From assembly GCA_947463775.1 (NCBI GenBank), contig CANHVD010000433.1:1-5566 (forward strand): a stretch of DNA of 5,566 nucleotides, written 5' to 3'. Source of the stretch: Planctomycetaceae bacterium. GTDB taxonomy: Bacteria > Planctomycetota > Planctomycetia > Planctomycetales > Planctomycetaceae. A program made the translations under genes and the position numbers. A model generated the notes under the pieces. It had not been told where the DNA came from. It searched no databases and saw only the letters and a list, made by a program, of their open reading frames with translations. This document shows, in pieces, positions 1-5,566 of the stretch; position 1 is the first letter of the stretch; every line of letters starts with the position of its first letter.

Positions 1-881
1 CGGACATGAAGAAGGCGGAAGCGGTGCTCGCCTGGGCCGTCGACAAGATGGAAGAACGTTACGATCTTCTGGCACGGGTTGGTGTGCGGCATCTGGACAG
101 CTACAACAAACTTGGTAAGCCTGAAATTCTTGAACGACTGGGATTGAAAGAAACAGATCCAGATGCGGTCGCGATTCCTGATCGCATGCCGTTTATTGTG
201 ATCATCGCGGACGAAATGGCCGACTTGATGATGACCTCGGGCAAGGAAGTCGAGGCCCACATTATTCGTCTGGCTCAGAAGTCTCGAGCGGTCGGTATTC
301 ATCTGGTTCTGGCGACTCAGAAACCAACAGTCGATGTGATCACCGGTCTTATCAAATCAAACTTGCCTGCTCGAATTTCATTCCAGGTGGCAAGCAAGAT
401 GGATAGCCGCGTGGTTCTGGATGAGGGTGGAGCGGAACGGCTGCTGGGCAGTGGAGACATGTTGTATCTTGCTCCTTCGACCAGTTATCTGACACGTGCT
501 CAGGGCACATACGTCAGTGATGAAGAGATCAATGCTGTGATCGACTTCTTCAGTGATGTCGAACCTGAATACAGTCCGGAACTGACCAAACTGACGTCGG
601 CTGCAGCAGCTGCCGCGGCCGGCGGTGGTGGTTCCGGAGAAGGTGGAAACCGAATTCACGACGACCTGTATGATCAGGCTGTAGAAGTGGTTATTCGCGA
701 AGGTCGAGGCAGTGTTTCGCTTCTGCAGCGAGCGTTGGGCATCGGCTACGGTCGAGCGGCTCGCATGATCGATTACATGGCCGAGGATGGCGTTGTGGGC
801 GATTACAATGGTGCCCAGGCCCGCGAAGTGATCTGCTCCATAGATGAGTGGGAAAGCCGCAAAGCCGAGCGGGATGATTGA
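1..881 (+). CDS. ftsK: DNA translocase FtsK/SpoIIIE, C-terminal part (5' end outside window)
   Basis: FtsK/SpoIIIE proteins are membrane-anchored hexameric ATPases that pump double-stranded DNA at the division septum and help resolve chromosome dimers. The frame is open to the left edge. The ATG at position 6 is an internal Met, because the DMKKA context belongs to the middle of the motor domain. Counting from that Met, residues 63-76 form the Walker B strand (FIVIIADEMADLMM, acidic pair D69/E70). Residues 101-114 carry VLATQKPTVDVITG and residues 146-152 carry LLGSGDM, both family hallmarks. An Ala/Gly-rich linker at 198-214 leads into the winged-helix gamma domain at about 218-276 (DLYDQAVEVV, then GYGRAARMIDYM), which in known FtsK reads KOPS/SRS polarity signals. 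The Walker A motif, N-terminal linker and membrane helices must lie upstream of the window. The gene ends in TGA, followed by a 165-base gap, so it is probably not in an operon with the next gene. Family identity is very secure. Confidence 0.96.
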   Translation, partial: DMKKAEAVLAWAVDKMEERYDLLARVGVRHLDSYNKLGKPEILERLGLKETDPDAVAIPDRMPFIVIIADEMADLMMTSGKEVEAHIIRLAQKSRAVGIHLVLATQKPTVDVITGLIKSNLPARISFQVASKMDSRVVLDEGGAERLLGSGDMLYLAPSTSYLTRAQGTYVSDEEINAVIDFFSDVEPEYSPELTKLTSAAAAAAAGGGGSGEGGNRIHDDLYDQAVEVVIREGRGSVSLLQRALGIGYGRAARMIDYMAEDGVVGDYNGAQAREVICSIDEWESRKAERDD

Positions 882-940
882 AATCAATGTAAACGCGGCG
901 TTTTGTCGTGTTGTTTAAAGTGGATCGGTGACACTTCGTA

Positions 941-1020
941 GATTGAGCAAATTTGGTTAGAGTGTTGTTTCGTGTCAGATTGAATTGTTGATCTGACGCC
1001 AGTATCCACTCTGCTCAATC
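941..1020. promoter_or_regulatory. Nested inverted repeat / extended stem-loop upstream of the nucleoside hydrolase gene
   Basis: Three nested complementary arm pairs are visible. The outer arms are GATTGAGC (941-948) and GCTCAATC (1013-1020), a perfect 8 bp. The middle arms are AGAGTG (959-964) and CACTCT (1007-1012), a perfect 6 bp that stacks directly on the outer right arm. The inner arms are GTCAGAT (974-980) and ATCTGAC (991-997), a perfect 7 bp extendable to 9 bp by a T-G wobble and a G-C pair, closing the 10-base loop 981-990. The left side has a 10-base bulge (949-958), and a 7-by-7 internal loop separates the middle and inner stems. The element ends 26 bases before the ATG at 1047. 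It has no T-tract, so it is not an obvious intrinsic terminator. It could be a structured 5' leader, an operator region or a small RNA. I recognise no known riboswitch in it. The pairing is seen in the sequence; the function is unknown. Confidence 0.45.
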
Positions 1021-1046
1021 CGGCTGTTTGCTTCATCCGATCGACT

Positions 1047-2096
1047 ATGAAAACACACTTGCTCCTGCTCACGCTTGTTCCTGGGCTGCTGCAGTCTTTG
1101 GCTGTGGCTCAGGACAATCCCTCGGCCCCCGTGCCCCTGATTTTTGATACCGATATTGGCAATGATTGTGACGACGTTCTGGCAATGGGCGTCATTCACT
1201 CTTTGCAGAGTCGAGGTCTTTGCCAACTGCTGGCGGTCACGATTACGAAAGATCATGACCAGTGTGCTCCTTTTACGGACGCCATCAATACCTTTTATGG
1301 ACGTGGCAACATTCCGATCGGTGTTTGTCGCAGCGGGATCACTCCTCAGCAGAGTCGTTTCACAGGATTGGTGATTGAGAAGAACGGAGATTCTGATCGA
1401 TATCCACATGATCTTCGTTCGGGCAAGGATGCTGTGGATGCAGTCAAGGTCCTGCGACAAGTTCTGGTATCTCAGGCGGACGGAAGTGTTGTGATTGCTC
1501 AGGTGGGCTTTTCGACGAATCTGGCCAACTTGTTGAAGTCGCCTGCGGATGACATTAGTCCGTTGACCGGTCGAGAACTGGCGATCAAAAAAGTGAGGCT
1601 GGTTTCCGCAATGGCGGGAGCGTTTGCTCCCATCAATGGTCAGCCTCATCCGGAGTACAATGTCACCGAAGATGTGGCATCCGCAAAGATTCTGGCAACC
1701 GAATGGCCAACACCGATCGTTTACAGTGGCTTCGAAATTGGACTGGCGATTCCTTATCCGGCGTCCAGTATTCTGAGTGACTATCAGTATGTGCCACATC
1801 ATCCGTTGAAAGAGTCATATGTGTTGTATGAGCCGCCCCCGCACAATCGTCCGACCTGGGACCTGACCAGTGTGCTGTATGGCGTGTTGCCTGATCGCAA
1901 CTACTTTGGCATTTCGCCCAAGGGTTCTGTGTCGGTGGATGACAAAGGATTCACGACGTTTACTCCGTCAGAAAACGGGCTGCATCGCTATTTGACGCTG
2001 ACACCGGAACAGCAGATTCGGGGCACGGAAGCTCTGATCCAGCTGTCGAGCGAACCGCCGCATCATATTCCCCCATTCAAAGAAGATTCGAAATAG
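1047..2096 (+). CDS. Exported inosine-uridine-type nucleoside hydrolase
   Basis: Nucleoside hydrolases cleave the N-glycosidic bond of ribonucleosides, giving a free base and ribose, using a Ca2+ ion held by an N-terminal Asp cluster. The protein has 349 residues. Residues 1-21 look like a Sec signal peptide: K2, a Leu-rich core at 5-18, and a signal peptidase I site AVA|Q after residue 21. The Asp cluster DTDIGNDCDD is at 34-43, right after a beta strand (PLIFD). ITKDHDQCAPFTDAIN (66-81) continues the family pattern of Asp/His substrate contacts and the helix carrying the next domain. EYNVTEDVASAKI (203-215) holds the conserved Asn of the ribose site. The C-terminal NRPTWDLTSVLYGV segment (267-280) supplies the last metal Asp (D272). 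The ATG has no clear Shine-Dalgarno sequence (upstream TTCATCCGATCGACT), but it gives the signal peptide. The ribokinase gene follows after 61 bases, which suggests ribose salvage. The real substrate (purine, pyrimidine or other) cannot be read from the sequence. Confidence 0.9.
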   Translation: MKTHLLLLTLVPGLLQSLAVAQDNPSAPVPLIFDTDIGNDCDDVLAMGVIHSLQSRGLCQLLAVTITKDHDQCAPFTDAINTFYGRGNIPIGVCRSGITPQQSRFTGLVIEKNGDSDRYPHDLRSGKDAVDAVKVLRQVLVSQADGSVVIAQVGFSTNLANLLKSPADDISPLTGRELAIKKVRLVSAMAGAFAPINGQPHPEYNVTEDVASAKILATEWPTPIVYSGFEIGLAIPYPASSILSDYQYVPHHPLKESYVLYEPPPHNRPTWDLTSVLYGVLPDRNYFGISPKGSVSVDDKGFTTFTPSENGLHRYLTLTPEQQIRGTEALIQLSSEPPHHIPPFKEDSK

Positions 2097-2157
2097 ACGA
2101 GATGGGTGCCGGTCTCGCTTCATCAAAACATGTGCGTAATGCGGGCCAAACGACCTC

Positions 2158-3084
2158 ATGTCACAACCTGCGAGAATCATTGTCGTCGGTTCGATCAACA
2201 TGGATCTGGTCTTTCGCACGCACCAGCTTCCTCGGCCCGGAGAGACAATAACGGGCCACAGCTTTCAGCAGGTCCCCGGTGGAAAAGGAGCCAATCAGGC
2301 CGTTGCTGCGGCACGCCTTGGAGCTCAGGTCTCGATGGTCGGGCGAATCGGTGACGACGGTTTTGGCCGAACGCTGATTGACGGTTTGACCGAAGAAAGC
2401 ATCGATACGAGTTTCGTAAAAGTGACGCCGAATTGTTCGAGTGGGCTCGCGGTGATTGGTGTCGAAGACAGCGGGCAGAATTCCATTACAGTGATTCCCG
2501 GAGCCAATGGATTTGTCACGCCAGATGATGTGATTGCAGCGGAAGAATTGTTTCAGTCGGCCGATGTTCTGCTCGTTCAGTTTGAGATCCCCTTGCCTGC
2601 AGTACAGAAAGCTGTCGAGCTGGCTCATCGCTATGGCGTGAAGATTATTCTGGATCCAGCACCATCGGTGAGGGTTGTTCCTGCCGATCTCCTGCAGGTT
2701 GATGTCATCTGTCCGAACGAAACCGAGGCCGAGTCACTGTCCGGGCAGGTCGTGGATTCGATCGCGATGGCGATGTCTGCTGTTCAGCAAATAGGCAGTC
2801 GAGGTCCACAAGTTAGCCTCATCACGTTGGGATCTCAGGGCGTGGTTGTGTTCGACGGGAAAACCTCGGTACACATCCCGCCGTTCAATGTGGATGCGAT
2901 CGATACGACGGCAGCGGGCGATGCCTTCGCTGCGGCCTTTGGAATTGCCCTCGCGGAACAGATGTCCGTTTCTGAGGCCACTCGTTTTGCTGCTGCGGCA
3001 GGTGCTCTGGCGACAACCAAACATGGTGCCCAGCCGGCGATGCCGACGCGAGATGCAGTCGAGGCCCTTCTGCGAGGCCGATAA
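2158..3084 (+). CDS. rbsK: Ribokinase (PfkB family)
   Basis: Ribokinase phosphorylates D-ribose with ATP to ribose 5-phosphate in the cytoplasm, feeding the pentose phosphate pathway and PRPP. The 308-residue length is normal for RbsK. The motifs follow in order: GSINMDL at 11-17 (sugar-binding Asp), PGGKGANQAVAAARLG at 40-55 (PfkB signature 1), VGRIGDDGFG at 61-70, QFEIP at 141-145, CPNETEAE at 185-192, TLGSQG at 223-228 (nucleotide-binding loop), and DTTAAGDAF at 249-257 (PfkB signature 2, anion hole plus catalytic base D255). GAQPAMP at 290-296 matches the monovalent-cation/C-terminal loop typical of true ribokinases and argues against a fructokinase or adenosine kinase. The ATG sits at the usual distance from the first beta strand. 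No strong Shine-Dalgarno sequence is visible (upstream GGGCCAAACGACCTC). It lies 61 bases after the nucleoside hydrolase on the same strand and is probably in the same transcript. It ends 23 bases from the convergent nuclease gene. Confidence 0.95.
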   Translation: MSQPARIIVVGSINMDLVFRTHQLPRPGETITGHSFQQVPGGKGANQAVAAARLGAQVSMVGRIGDDGFGRTLIDGLTEESIDTSFVKVTPNCSSGLAVIGVEDSGQNSITVIPGANGFVTPDDVIAAEELFQSADVLLVQFEIPLPAVQKAVELAHRYGVKIILDPAPSVRVVPADLLQVDVICPNETEAESLSGQVVDSIAMAMSAVQQIGSRGPQVSLITLGSQGVVVFDGKTSVHIPPFNVDAIDTTAAGDAFAAAFGIALAEQMSVSEATRFAAAAGALATTKHGAQPAMPTRDAVEALLRGR

Positions 3085-3107
3085 TTTATGATGCCCGGGT
3101 CCGATTG

Positions 3108-3944
3108 CTATTTCTTATCATCCGAAACAGGTCTGACAGTTTTCTGCTCCCGAAACAATGTCTGCAGCTTGTGCTTGCGAATTCGAAATGCGGTGCCATG
3201 ATTGCGAGCAGAACCATCAGGGCGAAGATGCATGCGAAGTTCAACGATAATGTCACCACTGGCAGCCAGTTCAAACAGTCGTTTCGCAGACGGCTCCTGA
3301 CACCACGTCACAGTCTTGTACCAGAATTCTTCATCAGCCCCCTGCCCTCTTGATTCTGCGCCGATGAAAACGGAGTGAGCATGTTTCTCCTGAAGGCGAT
3401 TTTCGAGGGCTTCCAGGCTCCACTGAGCGATAGCGACATCGTTGCGATGCAGTTCCAGCACATCGCCCTGCTCCGTTACAACGAGCTGCAGGTTGGCTTC
3501 GTTCTTTCGGCTGGTGACTGAAAGGTACCATGCCTGTCGTGCATTGGGATCTTTGTAGCCGTATTGCTGAATGCGTTCAGCCGTTGTCAGACCATCCAGC
3601 CATTCGGGCTCTTTCAGGAACAGATTCATTTTGTCCTGATCATCGAACTCTGTTTCCGAATCGCGATAGGCCTTGATCTCCATCCCCTGAAAATCACCGC
3701 GTGGAGAATTGTTTTCAGGGATCTCCAGAAGCGTTTCCAGGGTATATCCGACGCCTGTGTCGCCCGGGCGAAGAGTTTTCACAAAGCCGCGAGCAGACAC
3801 TTTGTCGAACTGAACAAGGAATTCCTGCAGTATCGATTCGTGCGATTTGGTGACGGCTGACGGGTCCTGTTGTCCGACGTTGCTATGAACTGGCGTCAGC
3901 AAGAAGAACAGCCAAAGCCAATGCTTGCAGGATGCGTGAGTCAA
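3108..3944 (-). CDS. MvaI/BcnI-like PD-(D/E)XK endonuclease with a predicted signal peptide (TTG start)
   Basis: The protein resembles the MvaI/BcnI restriction endonuclease family, monomeric MutH-fold enzymes of about 240-250 residues that cut CCWGG/CCSGG-type sites. Here there are 278 residues, about 255 after removing a leader. Residues 61-94 carry the hallmark: GDTGVGYTLETLLEI, then ENNS, then RGDFQGMEIKAYR, giving an active site D84-x4-E89-x-K91. Later family-like parts are YGYKDPNARQAWYL (128-141), the helix WSLEALENRLQEK (175-187) and the C-terminal NHGTAFRI (248-255) with LF at 263-264. The N-terminus (K7, then WLWLFFLLTPV at 9-19, then VHS before N22) looks like a Sec signal peptide, unusual for a restriction enzyme. 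The start is TTG: no ATG or GTG lies between the upstream in-frame stop and the domain, and a GGAAGG ribosome site sits 9 bases upstream. No methyltransferase is present in the window. The family call rests on motif memory, and export is inferred. Substrate and cleavage site cannot be read here. Confidence 0.72.
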   Translation of the reverse strand: MTHASCKHWLWLFFLLTPVHSNVGQQDPSAVTKSHESILQEFLVQFDKVSARGFVKTLRPGDTGVGYTLETLLEIPENNSPRGDFQGMEIKAYRDSETEFDDQDKMNLFLKEPEWLDGLTTAERIQQYGYKDPNARQAWYLSVTSRKNEANLQLVVTEQGDVLELHRNDVAIAQWSLEALENRLQEKHAHSVFIGAESRGQGADEEFWYKTVTWCQEPSAKRLFELAASGDIIVELRMHLRPDGSARNHGTAFRIRKHKLQTLFREQKTVRPVSDDKK

Positions 3945-3953
3945 GAGTTGCAG

Positions 3954-3959
3954 CCTTCC
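3954..3959 (-). promoter_or_regulatory. Ribosome binding site (GGAAGG) supporting the TTG start of the nuclease gene
   Basis: Read on the minus strand, GGAAGG is followed by the 9-base spacer CTGCAACTC and then TTG at 3944-3942. This is the clearest Shine-Dalgarno-like sequence near any start in the window. It decides the start: in this frame the stretch back to the upstream TGA stop contains no ATG or GTG. A later start at the in-frame GTG (residue 49) would remove the helix ILQEFLVQFDKV that leads into the nuclease domain. Confidence 0.5.
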
Positions 3960-4024
3960 ATTTTCTTGTGACTGTGTCCAGCAAACCTCGTCTCAAACGC
4001 CCCGCCTCGATTGTTGTCGTTGAG

Positions 4025-5566
4025 TCATTTCGCAGCCAATTCTTCTACTCGCCTAAGAATCATTGTCTGAAGCACAACACAAATCATGACATGAACAGGA
4101 ATTAAAGAGCACGGTACGCCGTACTGAAAGAAGTCTTCTGCAGCTCCACGAAAGACAGTATCGAGTGCTGCGATCAGCATCCCACCCATAAACGGAAAGA
4201 TGATGCAACACACGGCAAAGGCCACCAGCATACCGCCATGTCGAAACCACACAGAAAACAAACCGCCCACATGAAGTGTGACCAGTGCCCAGCTCAATGA
4301 GGCCCAGAACCAAGGTTCTCTTATCAAGTCAGCGGTGTCTTCATCAAATCCGGGTTCGACGGCCAGCATCCAGAGGAACCCCAAGGTGAAACAGACGATC
4401 CCCGGGATTGCAAACGGCAGCACACCAACCGCCATGCGTCGCAACATATGGGCTCGCGAGATCGGCAGCATGCAAAGCGAGACCAATGTCTGTTCGAAGA
4501 TCTCCTTGTTCAGCAGGAAGCCATAAACTCTGCCCATGGCCAGGACCAAACCCGCAACGCCAACCAACATCATCGTTCCGGCATAGGCTTCGGCAGGTGC
4601 CATATCATCGATCGCGATTGAGATGAACAGAATGACGGAAACAGAAATAACCGGCAGGCCGACCAGCCATACGATGAACCAAAGAAGACCGCCGCCGACA
4701 AACTGCCACGACTTCCATATAAGGGCGGCTTGCCATGGTCTGCGAGGCGGCAGCTTTCTTGTTTGAGACAGGATTCCGCGACTTGTGGCCGCTGTTGCGA
4801 CTGCTCCTTGTGCAATCGCAGCTTCACTAAAGCGTTCAAACAGTTGGTGACTGATCGCAAAGAACACGCTGCCAATGATCAGATGAAACGTCATTTGGGG
4901 ATGCCAGATCGACATACCTCGTTCAAACATCAGATACGAATCTGACGCCTGCCACATCGTTCGTTCCCTCCAGTTTCCACTGAGCCAGCCAAAATCCCGG
5001 GCCAGGCTCGGGAATCCCCATTCCTTGCAACCAAAGGCGGCGAGAAAAATCAGCCAGTGGCCAAATTCCAGAAACAGCCACACCAGAAAGGTGGACGTCA
5101 CAGCTCGTGAATTGTTGCGCGTGACCGTACTGCAGAAGAGTCCGGCCTGACTCAGGCAAAACGCATAACAGATTAGCCCCAGCAGACTGGCAAAGATTTG
5201 TTCTCGTACAACGCCACCCAGTGTGACCGCCAGCATCAGAAAGGGAGCGGCGATCAGAATCAGCAGGATTACAACAGCCAGACGCGGCAGTGATTTTCCC
5301 AGCAGCAGAGTGACATCGTGAACTCCTGTCATTCGCAATAGCGGCAGAGTTTCCTCTTCCTTCTCTTCCGTGATCGCCACCGCAAAGTACATCACTCCGA
5401 GCAGCGTCAGACACCAATAGCAGCATTGGATAACATTACCGATCAGCGTCAGTCCGGCTGCTCCGAATCGCGCGGTTTCTATCACCTGGAGAAGCAGCAG
5501 AAACAGCATCATAACCACCATCCCACCACGCACCATGTGGTGAGACAGCAGGCGTGATTCCTGACG
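4025..5566 (-). CDS. ABC-2-type transporter permease, tandem-duplicated (5' end outside window)
   Basis: This is an integral membrane subunit of an ABC exporter; the substrate is unknown. The visible part is 513 codons. The frame is open to the right edge, with RQESRLLSHH preceding the ATG at 5536. That phrase is the usual amphipathic N-terminal helix of ABC-2 permeases, so the true start lies outside the window and probably only a short piece is missing. Numbered from that Met, hydrophobic segments fall at about 6-18, 27-54, 84-106, 113-137, 146-170, 216-233, 280-308, 319-341, 367-394, 408-430, 434-458 and 474-494, or roughly twelve helices. The first half has the family coupling motif ITEEKEEETLPLLRMTGV (55-72). 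The second half repeats the layout with NKEIFEQTLVSLCMLPIS (343-360), after a basic linker and WQAALIWKSWQFVGGG (268-283). It therefore looks like two six-helix permeases fused head to tail. No ATPase gene is in view; it may lie upstream beyond 5566. The nuclease gene follows after 80 bases on the same strand. Confidence 0.85.
   Translation of the reverse strand, partial: RQESRLLSHHMVRGGMVVMMLFLLLLQVIETARFGAAGLTLIGNVIQCCYWCLTLLGVMYFAVAITEEKEEETLPLLRMTGVHDVTLLLGKSLPRLAVVILLILIAAPFLMLAVTLGGVVREQIFASLLGLICYAFCLSQAGLFCSTVTRNNSRAVTSTFLVWLFLEFGHWLIFLAAFGCKEWGFPSLARDFGWLSGNWRERTMWQASDSYLMFERGMSIWHPQMTFHLIIGSVFFAISHQLFERFSEAAIAQGAVATAATSRGILSQTRKLPPRRPWQAALIWKSWQFVGGGLLWFIVWLVGLPVISVSVILFISIAIDDMAPAEAYAGTMMLVGVAGLVLAMGRVYGFLLNKEIFEQTLVSLCMLPISRAHMLRRMAVGVLPFAIPGIVCFTLGFLWMLAVEPGFDEDTADLIREPWFWASLSWALVTLHVGGLFSVWFRHGGMLVAFAVCCIIFPFMGGMLIAALDTVFRGAAEDFFQYGVPCSLIPVHVMICVVLQTMILRRVEELAAK

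Noticed and set aside
378..887. 169-codon minus-strand frame opposite the FtsK motor and gamma domains
   Set aside because: No family motif; the plus strand encodes unmistakable FtsK across the whole stretch.
891..916. Small hairpin AAACG-CGG-CGTTT followed by a T-rich stretch after FtsK, as an intrinsic terminator
   Set aside because: The stem is only 5 bp, mostly A-T, and the following T tract is interrupted by G and C. It is too weak to call.
980..1008. Promoter-like TTGAAT - 17 bases - TATCCA before the nucleoside hydrolase
   Set aside because: Spacing is ideal, but only 4 of 6 and 3 of 6 positions match sigma-70 boxes. Such matches are common by chance.
975..1802. Long open frame (275 codons) on the minus strand across the nucleoside hydrolase gene
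   Set aside because: Its translation is rich in Arg, His, Asn and Gln without recognisable domains, and it lies opposite a clear family member. It is a shadow of the real gene.
2098..2117. Hairpin CGAGA/TCTCG between hydrolase and ribokinase
   Set aside because: A 5 bp stem with no T-tract; it cannot be distinguished from chance and does not argue against co-transcription.
3085..3107. Bidirectional terminator between the convergent ribokinase and nuclease genes
   Set aside because: The 23-base gap holds only the 6-base palindrome CCCGGG with no usable stem-loop or T-tract.
3798..3800. Alternative GTG start for the nuclease (residue 49), which would make it a cytoplasmic protein
   Set aside because: It would delete the amphipathic helix leading into the GDTGVGYTLE motif, and the TTG start has the better ribosome site. 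It is still the main alternative to export.
4053..5426. Minus-strand frames at 4053-4313, 4570-4875 and 4923-5426 overlapping the permease in another frame
   Set aside because: Cys/Ser/Arg-rich translations without membrane pattern or motifs; the permease frame has a coherent twelve-helix layout.
1..5566. CRISPR arrays, tRNA/rRNA genes, insertion sequences, attachment sites or phage genes
   Set aside because: No periodic repeats, cloverleaf-like sequence, transposase or integrase frame, or terminal inverted repeats flanking a gene were found by reading.

Overview
The window reads as ordinary bacterial chromosome, densely coding at roughly 50-55% G+C by eye. The best guess is a member of the Planctomycetota. 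That rests on style only: a Sec-exported nucleoside hydrolase of the DTDxGN type, a double-length ABC-2 permease with an 'ALIWK..QF..GG' mid-protein motif, and few clear Shine-Dalgarno sequences. There is no rRNA or other marker, so the assignment is an inference. No tRNA, rRNA, CRISPR array, transposase or phage gene is visible.

Layout. (1) 1-881, plus strand: the C-terminal part of an FtsK/SpoIIIE DNA translocase, cut by the left edge. (2) 882-1046: a gap of about 165 bases with a nested inverted repeat at 941-1020. (3) 1047-2096, plus strand: an exported inosine-uridine-type nucleoside hydrolase. (4) 2158-3084, plus strand: a ribokinase, 61 bases downstream and probably co-transcribed. (5) 3108-3944, minus strand and convergent with the ribokinase: a PD-(D/E)XK protein resembling the MvaI/BcnI restriction endonucleases. 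It has an N-terminal signal-peptide-like segment and starts at TTG. (6) 4025-5566, minus strand: a large ABC-2-type permease made of two six-helix halves, cut by the right edge. It lies 80 bases upstream of the nuclease gene and may share its transcript.

How the genes fit together. The hydrolase would split nucleosides outside the cytoplasm and release ribose. Ribokinase would phosphorylate ribose after uptake, so genes 3 and 4 make a coherent ribonucleoside-scavenging pair. The uptake step is not encoded here. FtsK belongs to chromosome segregation and division and looks unrelated.

The most unusual item is the MvaI/BcnI-like nuclease. It keeps the D-x4-E-x-K active-site pattern, has no methyltransferase beside it, and appears to carry an export signal. 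These features fit poorly with a classical restriction-modification enzyme.
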